DNA from: an uncultured Oscillospiraceae bacterium | GTDB lineage: Bacteria; Bacillota; Clostridia; Oscillospirales; Oscillospiraceae | Assembly: GCA_944385405.1 (NCBI GenBank) | Contig: CALWXB010000007.1 | Span: 1 to 64,000, forward strand | Length of the DNA stretch: 64,000 nt | Direction: 5' to 3' | Part shown: positions 50,286 to 58,751 of the stretch, piece after piece | How the letters are laid out: the number at the start of each line of letters is the position of its first letter | How positions within the stretch are numbered: the first letter of the stretch is position 1 | The notes under the pieces: generated by a model | The model's input: only the letters and a program-made list of their open reading frames with translations | The model's database searches: none | Told to the model about the DNA's origin: nothing | Program-made: the position numbers and the translations under genes

Positions 50286-51803
50286 ATGAACAAAACACCG
50301 ACGACTCTCATTATCATGGACGGCTTCGGCATGTGCGCCGGCAGCGCCGGCAACGCCGTGGCCGCCGCCCGGACGCCCCGGCTGGACCAGTTCTTCCAGG
50401 ACTTCGCCCACACGGAGCTGTCCGCCTCCGGGCTGGACGTGGGCCTGCCCGCCGGGCAGATGGGCAACAGCGAGGTGGGCCACACCAACATCGGCGCCGG
50501 CCGGGTGGTGTTCCAGGATCTGCCCCGCATCACGAAATCCATTGCCGACGGGGACTTTTTCACCAACCCCGCCTATGTCCACGCCATGGACGCGTGCCTG
50601 GAAAAGGGCACGGCCCTGCACCTGATGGGCCTTTTGTCCGACGGCGGCGTCCACTCCCACCTGGACCACCTCTTCGCCCTGCTGCGCATGGCCAAGGAGC
50701 GGGGCCTGGAGAAGGTGTATATCCACGCCTTCCTGGACGGCCGGGACGTCTCCCCCACCTCCGGCGCGGACTTCGTGGCCCGGACGGTGGAGACCTGCCG
50801 GGACATCGGCGTGGGCAAGATCGCCACGGTGATGGGCCGCTATTACGCCATGGACCGGGACAAGCGCTGGGACCGGGTGGAGCAGGCCTATGACGCCATG
50901 GTCTACGGCGAGGGGGCCGTGTTCAACCCCGTGCCCGTGGCCGCGGTGAAGGACTCCTACGCCGCCGGGGTCACCGACGAGTTCGTGGAGCCCGTGGTGT
51001 GCGACACCGAGGGCACCATCTCCGACAACGACAGCGTGATCTTCTTCAACTTCCGGCCCGACCGGGCCCGGGAGATCACCCGCGCCCTGGTGGACCCGGA
51101 TTTTGACGGCTTCACCCGCCAGATCTTCCCCCTGACCTTCGTGTGCAACACGGAGTACGACGCCACCATGCCCAACGTGGAGGTGGCCTATCCCCGCACC
51201 AGCGTGCGCAACGGCCTGGGCGAGTATCTCAGCCGCATGGGCATGACCCAGCTGCGCATCGCCGAGACGGAGAAGTACGCCCACGTGACGTTCTTCTTCA
51301 ACGGCGGCAGCGAGACGGTGTTCCCCGGCGAGGACCGGGTGCTGGTGGCCTCTCCCAAGGTGGCCACCTACGACCTCCAGCCGGAGATGAGCGCCGTGGA
51401 GGTGACGGACAAGTGCGTCGAACGCATCGAGTCCGGTGCCTACGACGTCATCATCCTGAACTTTGCCAACTGCGACATGGTGGGCCACACCGGCGTCTTT
51501 GAGGCGGCGGTGAAGGCGGTGGAGACCGTGGACACCTGCGTGGGCCGGGTGGTGGACGCCACCTTGAAGATGGGCGGCATCGCCATGATCACCGCCGACC
51601 ACGGCAACGCCGAGCAGATGGTGGAGCCGGACGGCAGTCCTATGACCGCCCACACCACCAACCCCGTGCCCTTTATCCTCTGCGGCGCCGGGTCCGAGCT
51701 GCGCAGAGGCGGCCGCCTGGCGGACATCGCCCCCACCATTCTGGACGTGCTGGGTCTGGCCTGCCCCCAGGAGATGGACGGCAAGACCCTCATCATCAAG
51801 TAA
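50286..51803 (+). CDS. gpmI: 2,3-bisphosphoglycerate-independent phosphoglycerate mutase
   Basis: GpmI converts 3- to 2-phosphoglycerate using two Mn ions and a phosphoserine intermediate. The 505-residue protein has TTLIIMDGFGM, the catalytic Ser in MGNSEVGHTNIGAGRVV, HLMGLLSDGGVHSHLDH, HAFLDGRDVSPTS, FNFRPDRAREITR, NFANCDMVGHTG and the metal-binding ADHGNAEQM. GAGGTTTCT precedes the ATG. It follows tpiA by 62 bases. Confidence 0.97.
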   Translation: MNKTPTTLIIMDGFGMCAGSAGNAVAAARTPRLDQFFQDFAHTELSASGLDVGLPAGQMGNSEVGHTNIGAGRVVFQDLPRITKSIADGDFFTNPAYVHAMDACLEKGTALHLMGLLSDGGVHSHLDHLFALLRMAKERGLEKVYIHAFLDGRDVSPTSGADFVARTVETCRDIGVGKIATVMGRYYAMDRDKRWDRVEQAYDAMVYGEGAVFNPVPVAAVKDSYAAGVTDEFVEPVVCDTEGTISDNDSVIFFNFRPDRAREITRALVDPDFDGFTRQIFPLTFVCNTEYDATMPNVEVAYPRTSVRNGLGEYLSRMGMTQLRIAETEKYAHVTFFFNGGSETVFPGEDRVLVASPKVATYDLQPEMSAVEVTDKCVERIESGAYDVIILNFANCDMVGHTGVFEAAVKAVETVDTCVGRVVDATLKMGGIAMITADHGNAEQMVEPDGSPMTAHTTNPVPFILCGAGSELRRGGRLADIAPTILDVLGLACPQEMDGKTLIIK

Positions 51804-51818
51804 GCGCATTTGACACAC

Positions 51819-51855
51819 AAAGTCCCGGGACCGCGCGGTCCCGGGACTTTTTCTC
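51819..51855 (+). terminator. Terminator of tpiA-gpmI
   Basis: A 16-base-pair near-loopless inverted repeat (AAAGTCCCGGGACCGC) running into TTCTCTCTCC. Confidence 0.85.
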
Positions 51856-51861
51856 TCTCCT

Positions 51862-51890
51862 GTATAAAATCTGGCAAAAGCGCCCATACT
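51862..51890 (+). promoter_or_regulatory. Forespore-type (sigma-F/sigma-G) promoter
   Basis: GTATA, 18-base spacer, CATACT, matching -35 GYATA/GHATR and the -10 CATACTA class. It ends 32 bases before the M23 gene, and no sigma-A promoter is evident. Confidence 0.65.
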
Positions 51891-51922
51891 CTCCCCATCC
51901 AAGAAACAAGGGAGGGAGCTGT

Positions 51923-52630
51923 ATGAACAGCAAACTGACGTCCCTGCTCCATGGCCGGGGCCTCTATGCCCTGGCGGCGGCGTGCGTCCTGGCGGCGGCC
52001 CTGGGCGGATATTTCCTGCTGGGCGGCCGGGCGGAGCCGGAGACGGCGGAGGCCGGAGAAGCGGTGGAGATGCCGGAGCTGCCGGTGACCGCGCCTGTGG
52101 AAGAGGAACCGGTGGAGACGGTGACCCCGGCGGTGATCCCGGAGGAGACGGTGCCGGAGGAGCCGGTGACCGTGGAGACCGTCCCGGTGATGGACACCGC
52201 GCCGGTGGAGGCGGAGCCGCCCCGGGTGGTGATGTCCCCGCTGGAGGGGGAGGTGGTATCCGCCTTCTCCGTGGACCAGCTGGTGTATAACGCCGCTCTG
52301 GCGGACTGGCGCACCCATGACGGCATGGACATCGCGGCGGAGGAGGGCACGGACGTCCTGGCGGCCTGCGCGGGCACCGTGGTCCACGTCTCCGAGGACG
52401 TGCTGATGGGCACCACCGTGGTGGTGGACCACGGCGACGGCTATCAGACCACCTACGCCAATCTCCAGTCCGGCCCGCCGGTGGCGGAGGGTGAAAGCGT
52501 CTCCGCCGGACAGATCATCGGCGCGGTGGGCAGCGGCGCGGCGGCAGAGTCCGACCGCGGCCCCCACCTGCACTTCGGCGTCACCCTGGACGGCGACGCT
52601 GTGGACCCCCAGGCCTTTCTGAAGGGCTGA
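51923..52630 (+). CDS. M23-family peptidase, SpoIIQ-like
   Basis: A 235-residue protein with one signal-anchor helix (about residues 15-34), an acidic Pro/Glu/Val/Thr linker (about 35-100) and an M23 endopeptidase (LytM) domain. Metal ligands are kept: THDGMDIAAEEG (HxxxD) and the final HLHFGV. Clostridial SpoIIQ has this layout, keeps the metal site, and pairs with SpoIIIAH across the engulfing septum. A forespore-type promoter supports that reading. spoIIID/mreB, often near spoIIQ, are absent, so another M23 protein is possible. Good GGGAGGGAG ribosome site. Confidence 0.75.
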   Translation: MNSKLTSLLHGRGLYALAAACVLAAALGGYFLLGGRAEPETAEAGEAVEMPELPVTAPVEEEPVETVTPAVIPEETVPEEPVTVETVPVMDTAPVEAEPPRVVMSPLEGEVVSAFSVDQLVYNAALADWRTHDGMDIAAEEGTDVLAACAGTVVHVSEDVLMGTTVVVDHGDGYQTTYANLQSGPPVAEGESVSAGQIIGAVGSGAAAESDRGPHLHFGVTLDGDAVDPQAFLKG

Positions 52631-52634
52631 GCGC

Positions 52635-52676
52635 AAAAAACCGCTCCGGACAGGATCCCGTCCGGAGCGGTTTTTT
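52635..52676. terminator. Bidirectional terminator between convergent genes
   Basis: A 17-base-pair stem AAAAAACCGCTCCGGAC with an eight-base loop and six Ts on either strand. It serves the SpoIIQ-like gene and the MATE gene. Confidence 0.92.
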
Positions 52677-52695
52677 GATGTGCAGCACACAGGGA

Positions 52696-54078
52696 TCAGG
52701 CTGCCGCCCGGTCCATGAAGGCGGAGGCCCGGCGCACGGTGCGCCGCAGGAAGATGATGCTCAGCGCCATGGAGGCCACCTCCGCCACAGGGAAGGCGAA
52801 CCACACCAGCTCCAGCTTCCCCGTCTGGGCCAGCAGCCACGCCACCGGCAGCAGCACCACCAGCTGGCGGCACACGGAGACGATGAGGCTGTACACCGGG
52901 TTGCCGATGGCCTGGCACACGGAGCCGGCGATGATGTCGAAGCCCGCCAGCAGGAAGTGGATGCTGATGATCCGCAGGGCCACCTGACCGATGGAGAGCA
53001 TGTCCTCGGAGGCGTTGAAGAACAGCAGCAGCTGCTGCGGGAAGAGCTGGAAGAGCAGCACGCCCACCGCCATGATGCAAACGGCGGTGCAGATGGTCAG
53101 CCGCACGGTCTTCCACACCCGCTCCGGCCGGGCGGCGCCGAAGTTGTAGGAGATGATGGGCACCATGCCGTTGTTCAGGCCGAACACCGGCATGAAGATG
53201 AAGCTCTGGAGCTTGAAGTAGGCGCCGAACACGGCGGTGGCGGTGTCGGTGAAGGCGATGAGGATCTTGTTGAGGCCGAACACCATCACGGAGGAGATGG
53301 ACTGCATCACGATGGAGGGGATGCCCACCCGGTAGATCTCCCAGGCCACGGTCTTGTTCCAGCGGATCTCCCGGAGCCGGATGTGGATGTCCGGATTGCA
53401 GCGCAGGTTGATGATCACGGCCAGGATGGCGGCGATGATCTGGCCCATCACCGTGGCCCAGGCGGCGCCGGCCACCTCCAGCCGGGGCATGCCGAAGTAG
53501 CCGAAGATCAGGATGGGGTCCATGATGATGTTGATGACGGCGCCCACCAGCTGGGTGCACATGGCCAGGGTGGTGCGGCCGGTGGACTGGAGCAGCCGCT
53601 CAAAGCAGAACTGGCTGAAAATGCCGATGGACAGGCCCAGGCACACGGTGGCGTACTCCGTGCCGTATTCCACGATGACGGCATTGTCGGTCTGGGCCAG
53701 GAAGAAGGTCCGGGAGAACAGCAATCCCGCCACAGCGAACACCACGAAGCTGCACAGGGCCAGGAAGATGCCGGTATTGGCTGCACGGTCCGCCATATCC
53801 TGGCGCTTTTCGCCCAGGGACCGGGACAGCAGGGCGTTCATGCCCACGGCGGTGCCGCCGCCCACGGCGATCATCAGGTTCTGCAGGGGGAAGGCCAGAG
53901 ACACGGCGTTCAGAGCGTCCTGGCTCAGCTGGGCCACGAACACGCTGTCCACCACGTTGTAAAACGCCTGGACCAGCATGGAGATCATCATGGGGATGGC
54001 CATGCCCGCCAGCAGACGGCCCACGGGCATGGTGCCCATCTTGTTTTCTGCGGGCGCGGTGTTGTTCTTTGCCATCAT
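52696..54078 (-). CDS. MATE family efflux transporter (second copy)
   Basis: A 460-residue, 12-helix exporter: MPVGRLLAGMAIPMMISMLV, YNVVDSVFVAQLSQDAL, GGGTAVGMNALLSRSLGEKR and, in the second half, GLNNGMVPIISYNFGAARPE. It belongs to the NorM/DinF-like clostridial MATE branch and differs clearly from the MATE gene near 4 kb. AAAGGA stands seven bases before the chosen ATG; an in-frame ATG six codons upstream has no ribosome site. Substrate unknown. Confidence 0.92.
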   Translation of the reverse strand: MMAKNNTAPAENKMGTMPVGRLLAGMAIPMMISMLVQAFYNVVDSVFVAQLSQDALNAVSLAFPLQNLMIAVGGGTAVGMNALLSRSLGEKRQDMADRAANTGIFLALCSFVVFAVAGLLFSRTFFLAQTDNAVIVEYGTEYATVCLGLSIGIFSQFCFERLLQSTGRTTLAMCTQLVGAVINIIMDPILIFGYFGMPRLEVAGAAWATVMGQIIAAILAVIINLRCNPDIHIRLREIRWNKTVAWEIYRVGIPSIVMQSISSVMVFGLNKILIAFTDTATAVFGAYFKLQSFIFMPVFGLNNGMVPIISYNFGAARPERVWKTVRLTICTAVCIMAVGVLLFQLFPQQLLLFFNASEDMLSIGQVALRIISIHFLLAGFDIIAGSVCQAIGNPVYSLIVSVCRQLVVLLPVAWLLAQTGKLELVWFAFPVAEVASMALSIIFLRRTVRRASAFMDRAAA

Positions 54079-54105
54079 ATCAGCATCCTTTCTCATTTGT
54101 TCGTC

Positions 54106-54139
54106 AAAAAGGACGCGGCCTCGCAGCCGCGTCTTTTTC
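54106..54139. terminator. Terminator of prfB
   Basis: The stem AAAAAGGACGCGGC pairs with GCCGCGTCTTTTTC; Ts occur on both strands, so it also separates the MATE gene. Confidence 0.82.
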
Positions 54140-54153
54140 GTGGCGTTGTTCGC

Positions 54154-55278
54154 TTACTTCTTCAGCTCGCCGGTGGCCAGCTGGGTGAGGTACGCATTCA
54201 GGAATCCGTCCAGGTCCCCGTCCATCACGCTGTCGATGTTGCCGGTCTCGTAGCCGGTGCGGGTGTCCTTGACCATCTGGTAGGGCATGAACACATAGGA
54301 GCGGATCTGGCTGCCCCATTCGATCTTCATCTGCACGCCCTTGATGTCGGAGATCTTCTCCGCATGCTGCTGGGCCTTGAGCTCCAACAGCTTCGCCCGC
54401 AGCATCTTCATGCAGTTGTCCTTGTTCTGGAACTGGCTGCGCTCCTGCTGGGAAGCCACCACGATGCCCGTGGGCTTGTGGATGAGGCGCACGGCGGAGG
54501 AGGTCTTGTTGACGTGCTGGCCGCCGGCGCCGGAGGCGCGGTAGACCTGCATCTCGATGTCCTCGTCCCGGATCTCGATGGTCTCGTCGTTCTCGATCTC
54601 CGGCATCACTTCCACGGCGGCAAAGGAGGTCTGCCGCCGGGCGTTGGCGTCGAAGGGAGACACCCGCACCAGCCGGTGCACGCCGTTTTCGCTCTTCAAA
54701 AGGCCGTAGGCGTTCTCACCCTCGATGGAGATGGCGGCGGACTTGATGCCGGCCTCGTCGCCGTCCTCATAGTCCAGGATCTTGTAGGTGAAGCCGTGGC
54801 GCTCCACCCAGCGGGTGTACATCCGGTAGAGCATCTGGGCCCAGTCCTGGGCCTCGGTGCCGCCGGCGCCGGCGTGGAACTGCAAAATGGCATTGGAGCT
54901 GTCGTACTCGCCGGAGAGCAGGGTGGTCATCCGGGTCTCCTCCACCTTCTCCTCCAGGGCGGCGTACTCCGTCTTGAGCTCTGCCAGCAGCTCCTCGTCG
55001 TCGGCCTCCTGGCCCATCTCGCAAAGGGCGGTGAGGTCCTCCCAGGCAGAGACCAGCTTCTCCTGCCGGGCCACCTTGTTCTGCAGCTGCTTGAGGCGCA
55101 TCTGCACCTTCTGGGACCGCTCCAGGTCGTTCCAGAACCCGTCCTGGGCCGTCTCATCCTCCAGACGCCGGGCCTCCTGCCGGGCGCTCTCCACATCCAG
55201 GGCGGCAGAGAGCTTTTCAAGCTCCGGACCCAGATCCCGCAGCTTCTGCTTGTACGCGTCGTATTCGATCAAAGCCAT
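54154..55278 (-). CDS. prfB: Peptide chain release factor 2
   Basis: RF2 terminates translation at UGA and UAA. The 374-residue protein has the helical domain 1, the anticodon-like tripeptide SPF in VRVSPFDANARRQTSF, the catalytic GGQ in RASGAGGQHVNKTSSAV and the C-terminal domain. The reading frame is continuous from MALIEYDAYK: the programmed +1 frameshift seen in many prfB genes is absent. Monocistronic. Confidence 0.96.
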   Translation of the reverse strand: MALIEYDAYKQKLRDLGPELEKLSAALDVESARQEARRLEDETAQDGFWNDLERSQKVQMRLKQLQNKVARQEKLVSAWEDLTALCEMGQEADDEELLAELKTEYAALEEKVEETRMTTLLSGEYDSSNAILQFHAGAGGTEAQDWAQMLYRMYTRWVERHGFTYKILDYEDGDEAGIKSAAISIEGENAYGLLKSENGVHRLVRVSPFDANARRQTSFAAVEVMPEIENDETIEIRDEDIEMQVYRASGAGGQHVNKTSSAVRLIHKPTGIVVASQQERSQFQNKDNCMKMLRAKLLELKAQQHAEKISDIKGVQMKIEWGSQIRSYVFMPYQMVKDTRTGYETGNIDSVMDGDLDGFLNAYLTQLATGELKK

Positions 55279-55382
55279 GGCGTCGTTCTCCGTTTCTCAA
55301 GTTTTCATAAGCTGTAATATTATACCGGAATGCTGCCTGTTTGTAAAGGAAAACCTCTCTTTTTTCTGGCAATATTTGCTTG

Positions 55383-55413
55383 TTCATAGTTTGTTCATGA
55401 TTATTTCATGATT
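55383..55413 (+). promoter_or_regulatory. Three helically phased direct repeats upstream of the large surface-protein gene
   Basis: TTCATAGTT, TTCATGATT and TTCATGATT begin exactly 11 bases apart in an AT-rich island 76-106 bases before the start codon. Such phasing is typical of response-regulator sites. No good -35 box follows, which would suit an activated promoter. Confidence 0.6.
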
Positions 55414-55488
55414 TTCAGCTATGTTACTAGAAAGAGTCAAATAAAATGCCACTATTCACCGTACAATCTGTCAAATGGAGGGACGTGT

Positions 55489-58400
55489 ATGAAAGGATTT
55501 TGGTCAAAAAAGCTGCCGGCGTTTGTCCTGGCGCTGATCATGACGGCCAGCGTGATGCCCGCCGCCCTGGCCGCGGACTGCGGCCACAACAACTGGGGCG
55601 CCTGGACCAAGCTGGATGAAAGCAAGCACCAGCGGGTGTGCCTGACCAGCGGCTGCCCCGGCACCCAGGAGGCCAATCACAGCTGGGCCGCCGCTTATGA
55701 GACGGATGCTGCCTCTCACTGGAAAAAGTGCACCGACTGCGGTGCCCAGACCACTCATGAGGCCCACACCTACACCGGCACCATGAAGTCCGACGCCTCC
55801 AACCACTGGGACCAGTGCACGGTATGCGGCTATCGGGACAACCTGGGCGGCCACGTGGATACCAACAATGACGGCAAGTGCGACACCTGCGGCTATTCCA
55901 TGGGCACCACGACCATCACCGTGACCTTCATCAACGGCCTTGCCACCTACCGCACCCAGAGCATCTCCCGGGGCGGCGCTCCCTCCAACCCCGGCACCCC
56001 CAGCAAGGCCTCCTCCGGCGGCCGGAAGTACACTTTCAAGGGCTGGACCACCACGAATCCCGGCAGTGCCGGACTGTACAACGGCCAGTCCTACCTCAGC
56101 TCCGCCCAGGTGGCCAGCAGGGCCCTCACCTCCAACACCACCTATTATGCCCTCTACACCGCCAACACCAGCACCGAGATCACCTATGAGGTGGCGGCCG
56201 GCGACTCCCTGGTCTTTGACCGGGCGGACTTCAAGGAAGTCTTTGACGACGTCTGGGACGGGGACGACACCTTCCGCTACGCGGTGTTCTATGCCGACAG
56301 CTCCCTGAAATCCTCCAACGGCATCCTGTACCACGACTACGGCACCCGGTACGAAGAGGAGCTCTCCCGCTCCGACCTGGAGGACTATGAGTTCTACTAC
56401 AAGTCCGAGGACTACCTCATCGACAGCCTGACCTTCATCGCCGACGCCGACGCCGACGGCAGGACCGTCACCCTGGACTTCACCCTCTTCGGCGACGACG
56501 AGTATGTGGACGGCACGCTGACCATCGAGATCGAGCGGGCCGGCTCCTCCTCCGCCACCCGGGCGGACATCACCTACGAGGTGGATCCCGGCAAGACCGT
56601 GTCCTTCGACCGCTCGGATTTCGACGATTTCTTTGACGATGAGTTTGACGGGGACGACTCTTTCGAGTACGTGGTCTTTGAGCCGGACAGCTCTCTGAAA
56701 TCCTCCAACGGCATTTTGTACTATGACTATGAGGGCCGTCATGAAGAGGAGTTCTCCCGCTCCGATCTGGAGGACTACGAGTTCTATTACCGGGGCGGCG
56801 ACTATGACATCGACGATCTGACCTTTGTGGCCGACGACGATGCCAACGGCGCCATCGTCACGCTGGACTTCACAGCCTACGGCGATACGGAAAAGGTCTC
56901 CGGCGTGCTGAAGATCCTCATCGGCGATGTGGATACCAGCTCCTCCGACAAGGGTGACATCCAGTATACCGTGCTCCCCGGCGAGGAAGTGGAATTTGAC
57001 CGCTACGATTTCTACGACTTCTTCCGGGAGGAATACTCCGGCACGCCCCGGTATGTCACCTTCGAGCCGGACAGCTCCCTGAAGTCCTCCAACGGCATTC
57101 TCTATTACGACTATGACGGCCGGGACGAGGTGGATTTCTCCCGCACCAAGCTGGCCAATACCGTATTCTATTACAATGACAGCGATTACGGCGACTATCC
57201 TCTGGATGAGCTGACCTTCGTGGCCGACGATGACTTCGAGGGCACCGTCACCATGGACTTCCGGATCTCCTACGACGAGGACAAGTATGTGGACGGCACT
57301 CTGACCATCACCTCCGAGGCCACCGCCGCCGGCAGCATCGGCTTCGGCAGCGTGCGCTATGCCGTCACCACCGGCACCGCCGTGCAGATCAACGCCTATG
57401 ATTTCGCCCGGCTGTTCAAGTCCCAGCACGGCGCCAACAGCACCTTCCAGTACGTGAAGTTCCTCAGCGCTCCCACCACCGGCTCCCTGTACTACAGCTA
57501 CTACGGCAGCGACCGCCAGCAGCTCACCACCTCCAACGCCTCCGGCTACGCCTATTATCTGGACGCCACCTCCAGCCAGCGCAAGCTGACGGAGCTGACG
57601 TACATCCCCTCCGGCTCCAACTACTGCGCCACCATCCCCTTCATGGCCTACGGCAGCGGCGGGCGCACCGTGGTGGGCAGCGTGCTCATCAGCGTCACCC
57701 GGAACACCGTTTCCGAAGTCTACGGCGTCACGCCCAAGAACTCCTCCGTCACCTTCCCCGCCTCCAACATCTACAACGCGGTGTATTCCGCCACCGGCTC
57801 CGCCCTGGCCTCCATCCAGCTTCTGAAGCTGCCTGATGCCAGCGTGGGCACCGTAAATGTCAGCGGCGGCTATGTCAGCTACAAGGCCGACACCTCCACC
57901 CGCTACGGCTATAACAGCGGCACTCAGCTGATCAGCCAGCTGAAGTTCGTTCCCGCCAGCGGCTACACCGGCTCCGTGGAGATCCCCTATGTGGCTTACA
58001 ACAGCGCCGGCGACGCCATCGCCTCCGGCACCTTCTCCCTGGGCGTGGTGAACACCGTCAAGCGCTTCACGGACGTCACCTCCTCCACCTGGTGCTACAA
58101 GTACGTGACGGAGCTGTCTGACGCCGGCGTCATCGACGGCTACTCTGACGCCAGTTTCCGTCCCAACAACAGCATCACCTACGGCGCGGCGCTGAAGCTC
58201 ATTATGCTGGCCGCCGGCTATGCCGAGCAGGCGCCCACCGACTCCAGCAATGTCTTCAGCGGTTATCTGGCCCGCGCCAAGGCCGACGGCCTGGTCACCG
58301 GCAGCGTGAACCTCTCGGGTACCATTACCCGCCTCCAGGTGTCCCAGCTGGCGGCCAAGGCCATGAAGCTGAGCATCACCAACCTGCCCTCCGCCAAGCC

Positions 58401-58560
58401 CTTCACCGACACCTCCGATGTCTATGTCCAGGCCCTCAACGCCGCGGGCATCGTGGAAGGCTACTTCGAAAACGGCACCAGCACCTTCAAGCCCAACAAC
58501 ACCCTCACCCGGGGCCATGTGGCCACCATTGTCTGGCGCATGCGCAACTACCAGGGCTGA
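55489..58560 (+). CDS. Large SLH-domain surface protein with five tandem ~120-residue acidic repeats
   Basis: A 1,023-residue exported protein: signal peptide to about residue 28; a Cys/His-rich region (about 30-145, with KKCTDCGAQTTHE, DQCTVCGY and CDTCGYSMG) that looks metal-binding; an InlB B-repeat-like domain (about 145-225, YTFKGWTTTNPG); five repeats from about residues 228, 359, 488, 619 and 741; and SLH domains at about 860-1023 (RFTDVTSSTWCYKYVTELSD, GVIDGYSDASFRPNNSITYG, FKPNNTLTRGHVATIVWRMR). Repeats 1-3 share TYEV, FDRxDF, PDSSLKSSNGILYYDY, SRSDLEDYEFYY, LTFVAD and TLDF; 4-5 are divergent. Probably wall-bound; acidic loops may bind cations. Ligand unknown. The start has GGAGG eight bases upstream. 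Confidence 0.85.
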   Translation: MKGFWSKKLPAFVLALIMTASVMPAALAADCGHNNWGAWTKLDESKHQRVCLTSGCPGTQEANHSWAAAYETDAASHWKKCTDCGAQTTHEAHTYTGTMKSDASNHWDQCTVCGYRDNLGGHVDTNNDGKCDTCGYSMGTTTITVTFINGLATYRTQSISRGGAPSNPGTPSKASSGGRKYTFKGWTTTNPGSAGLYNGQSYLSSAQVASRALTSNTTYYALYTANTSTEITYEVAAGDSLVFDRADFKEVFDDVWDGDDTFRYAVFYADSSLKSSNGILYHDYGTRYEEELSRSDLEDYEFYYKSEDYLIDSLTFIADADADGRTVTLDFTLFGDDEYVDGTLTIEIERAGSSSATRADITYEVDPGKTVSFDRSDFDDFFDDEFDGDDSFEYVVFEPDSSLKSSNGILYYDYEGRHEEEFSRSDLEDYEFYYRGGDYDIDDLTFVADDDANGAIVTLDFTAYGDTEKVSGVLKILIGDVDTSSSDKGDIQYTVLPGEEVEFDRYDFYDFFREEYSGTPRYVTFEPDSSLKSSNGILYYDYDGRDEVDFSRTKLANTVFYYNDSDYGDYPLDELTFVADDDFEGTVTMDFRISYDEDKYVDGTLTITSEATAAGSIGFGSVRYAVTTGTAVQINAYDFARLFKSQHGANSTFQYVKFLSAPTTGSLYYSYYGSDRQQLTTSNASGYAYYLDATSSQRKLTELTYIPSGSNYCATIPFMAYGSGGRTVVGSVLISVTRNTVSEVYGVTPKNSSVTFPASNIYNAVYSATGSALASIQLLKLPDASVGTVNVSGGYVSYKADTSTRYGYNSGTQLISQLKFVPASGYTGSVEIPYVAYNSAGDAIASGTFSLGVVNTVKRFTDVTSSTWCYKYVTELSDAGVIDGYSDASFRPNNSITYGAALKLIMLAAGYAEQAPTDSSNVFSGYLARAKADGLVTGSVNLSGTITRLQVSQLAAKAMKLSITNLPSAKPFTDTSDVYVQALNAAGIVEGYFENGTSTFKPNNTLTRGHVATIVWRMRNYQG

Positions 58561-58568
58561 GAAGCTCC

Positions 58569-58600
58569 AGGGGGCGGACATCTGTTGATGTCCGCCCCCT
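58569..58600 (+). terminator. First hairpin after the surface-protein gene
   Basis: A 14-base-pair stem AGGGGGCGGACATC with loop TGTT, no T tract. Confidence 0.6.
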
Positions 58601-58641
58601 GTCCCGTTGCCGTGACGTTTCCCCGGCAAAACCGCACCTCG

Positions 58642-58676
58642 GGCCCGGTCCTTTTACAGGGCCGGGCCTGTTTTTT
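58642..58676 (+). terminator. Terminator after the surface-protein gene
   Basis: A 10-base-pair stem GGCCCGGTCC with a seven-base loop, followed by TGTTTTTT. Confidence 0.85.
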
Positions 58677-58689
58677 GCGTCTCGGGCAG

Positions 58690-58718
58690 TTGGAAGCCGG
58701 CGAAAACTGTGGTATGAT
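58690..58718 (+). promoter_or_regulatory. Sigma-A promoter of the HD-domain gene
   Basis: TTGGAA, 17-base spacer, TATGAT. Confidence 0.75.
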
Positions 58719-58731
58719 GTTGGATCATACC
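58711..58731. promoter_or_regulatory. Candidate operator over the -10 box of the HD-domain gene
   Basis: A perfect inverted repeat GGTATGAT-N5-ATCATACC covers the -10 box and the expected transcript start, as expected for a repressor site. The cognate regulator is unknown. Confidence 0.6.
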
Positions 58732-58751
58732 GAAATATGGGAGGGACCGCC

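Noticed and set aside
54080..54096. Earlier MATE start reading MRKDADMM
   Set aside because: No ribosome site precedes it, whereas AAAGGA is seven bases before the chosen ATG.
55240..55280. Programmed +1 frameshift in prfB
   Set aside because: The reading frame is continuous from the ATG and no in-frame UGA or slippery CUU is present near codon 25.
55504..58629. 1,041-residue minus-strand ORF
   Set aside because: Antisense to the repeat-containing surface protein; its repeats merely mirror the sense-strand repeats.
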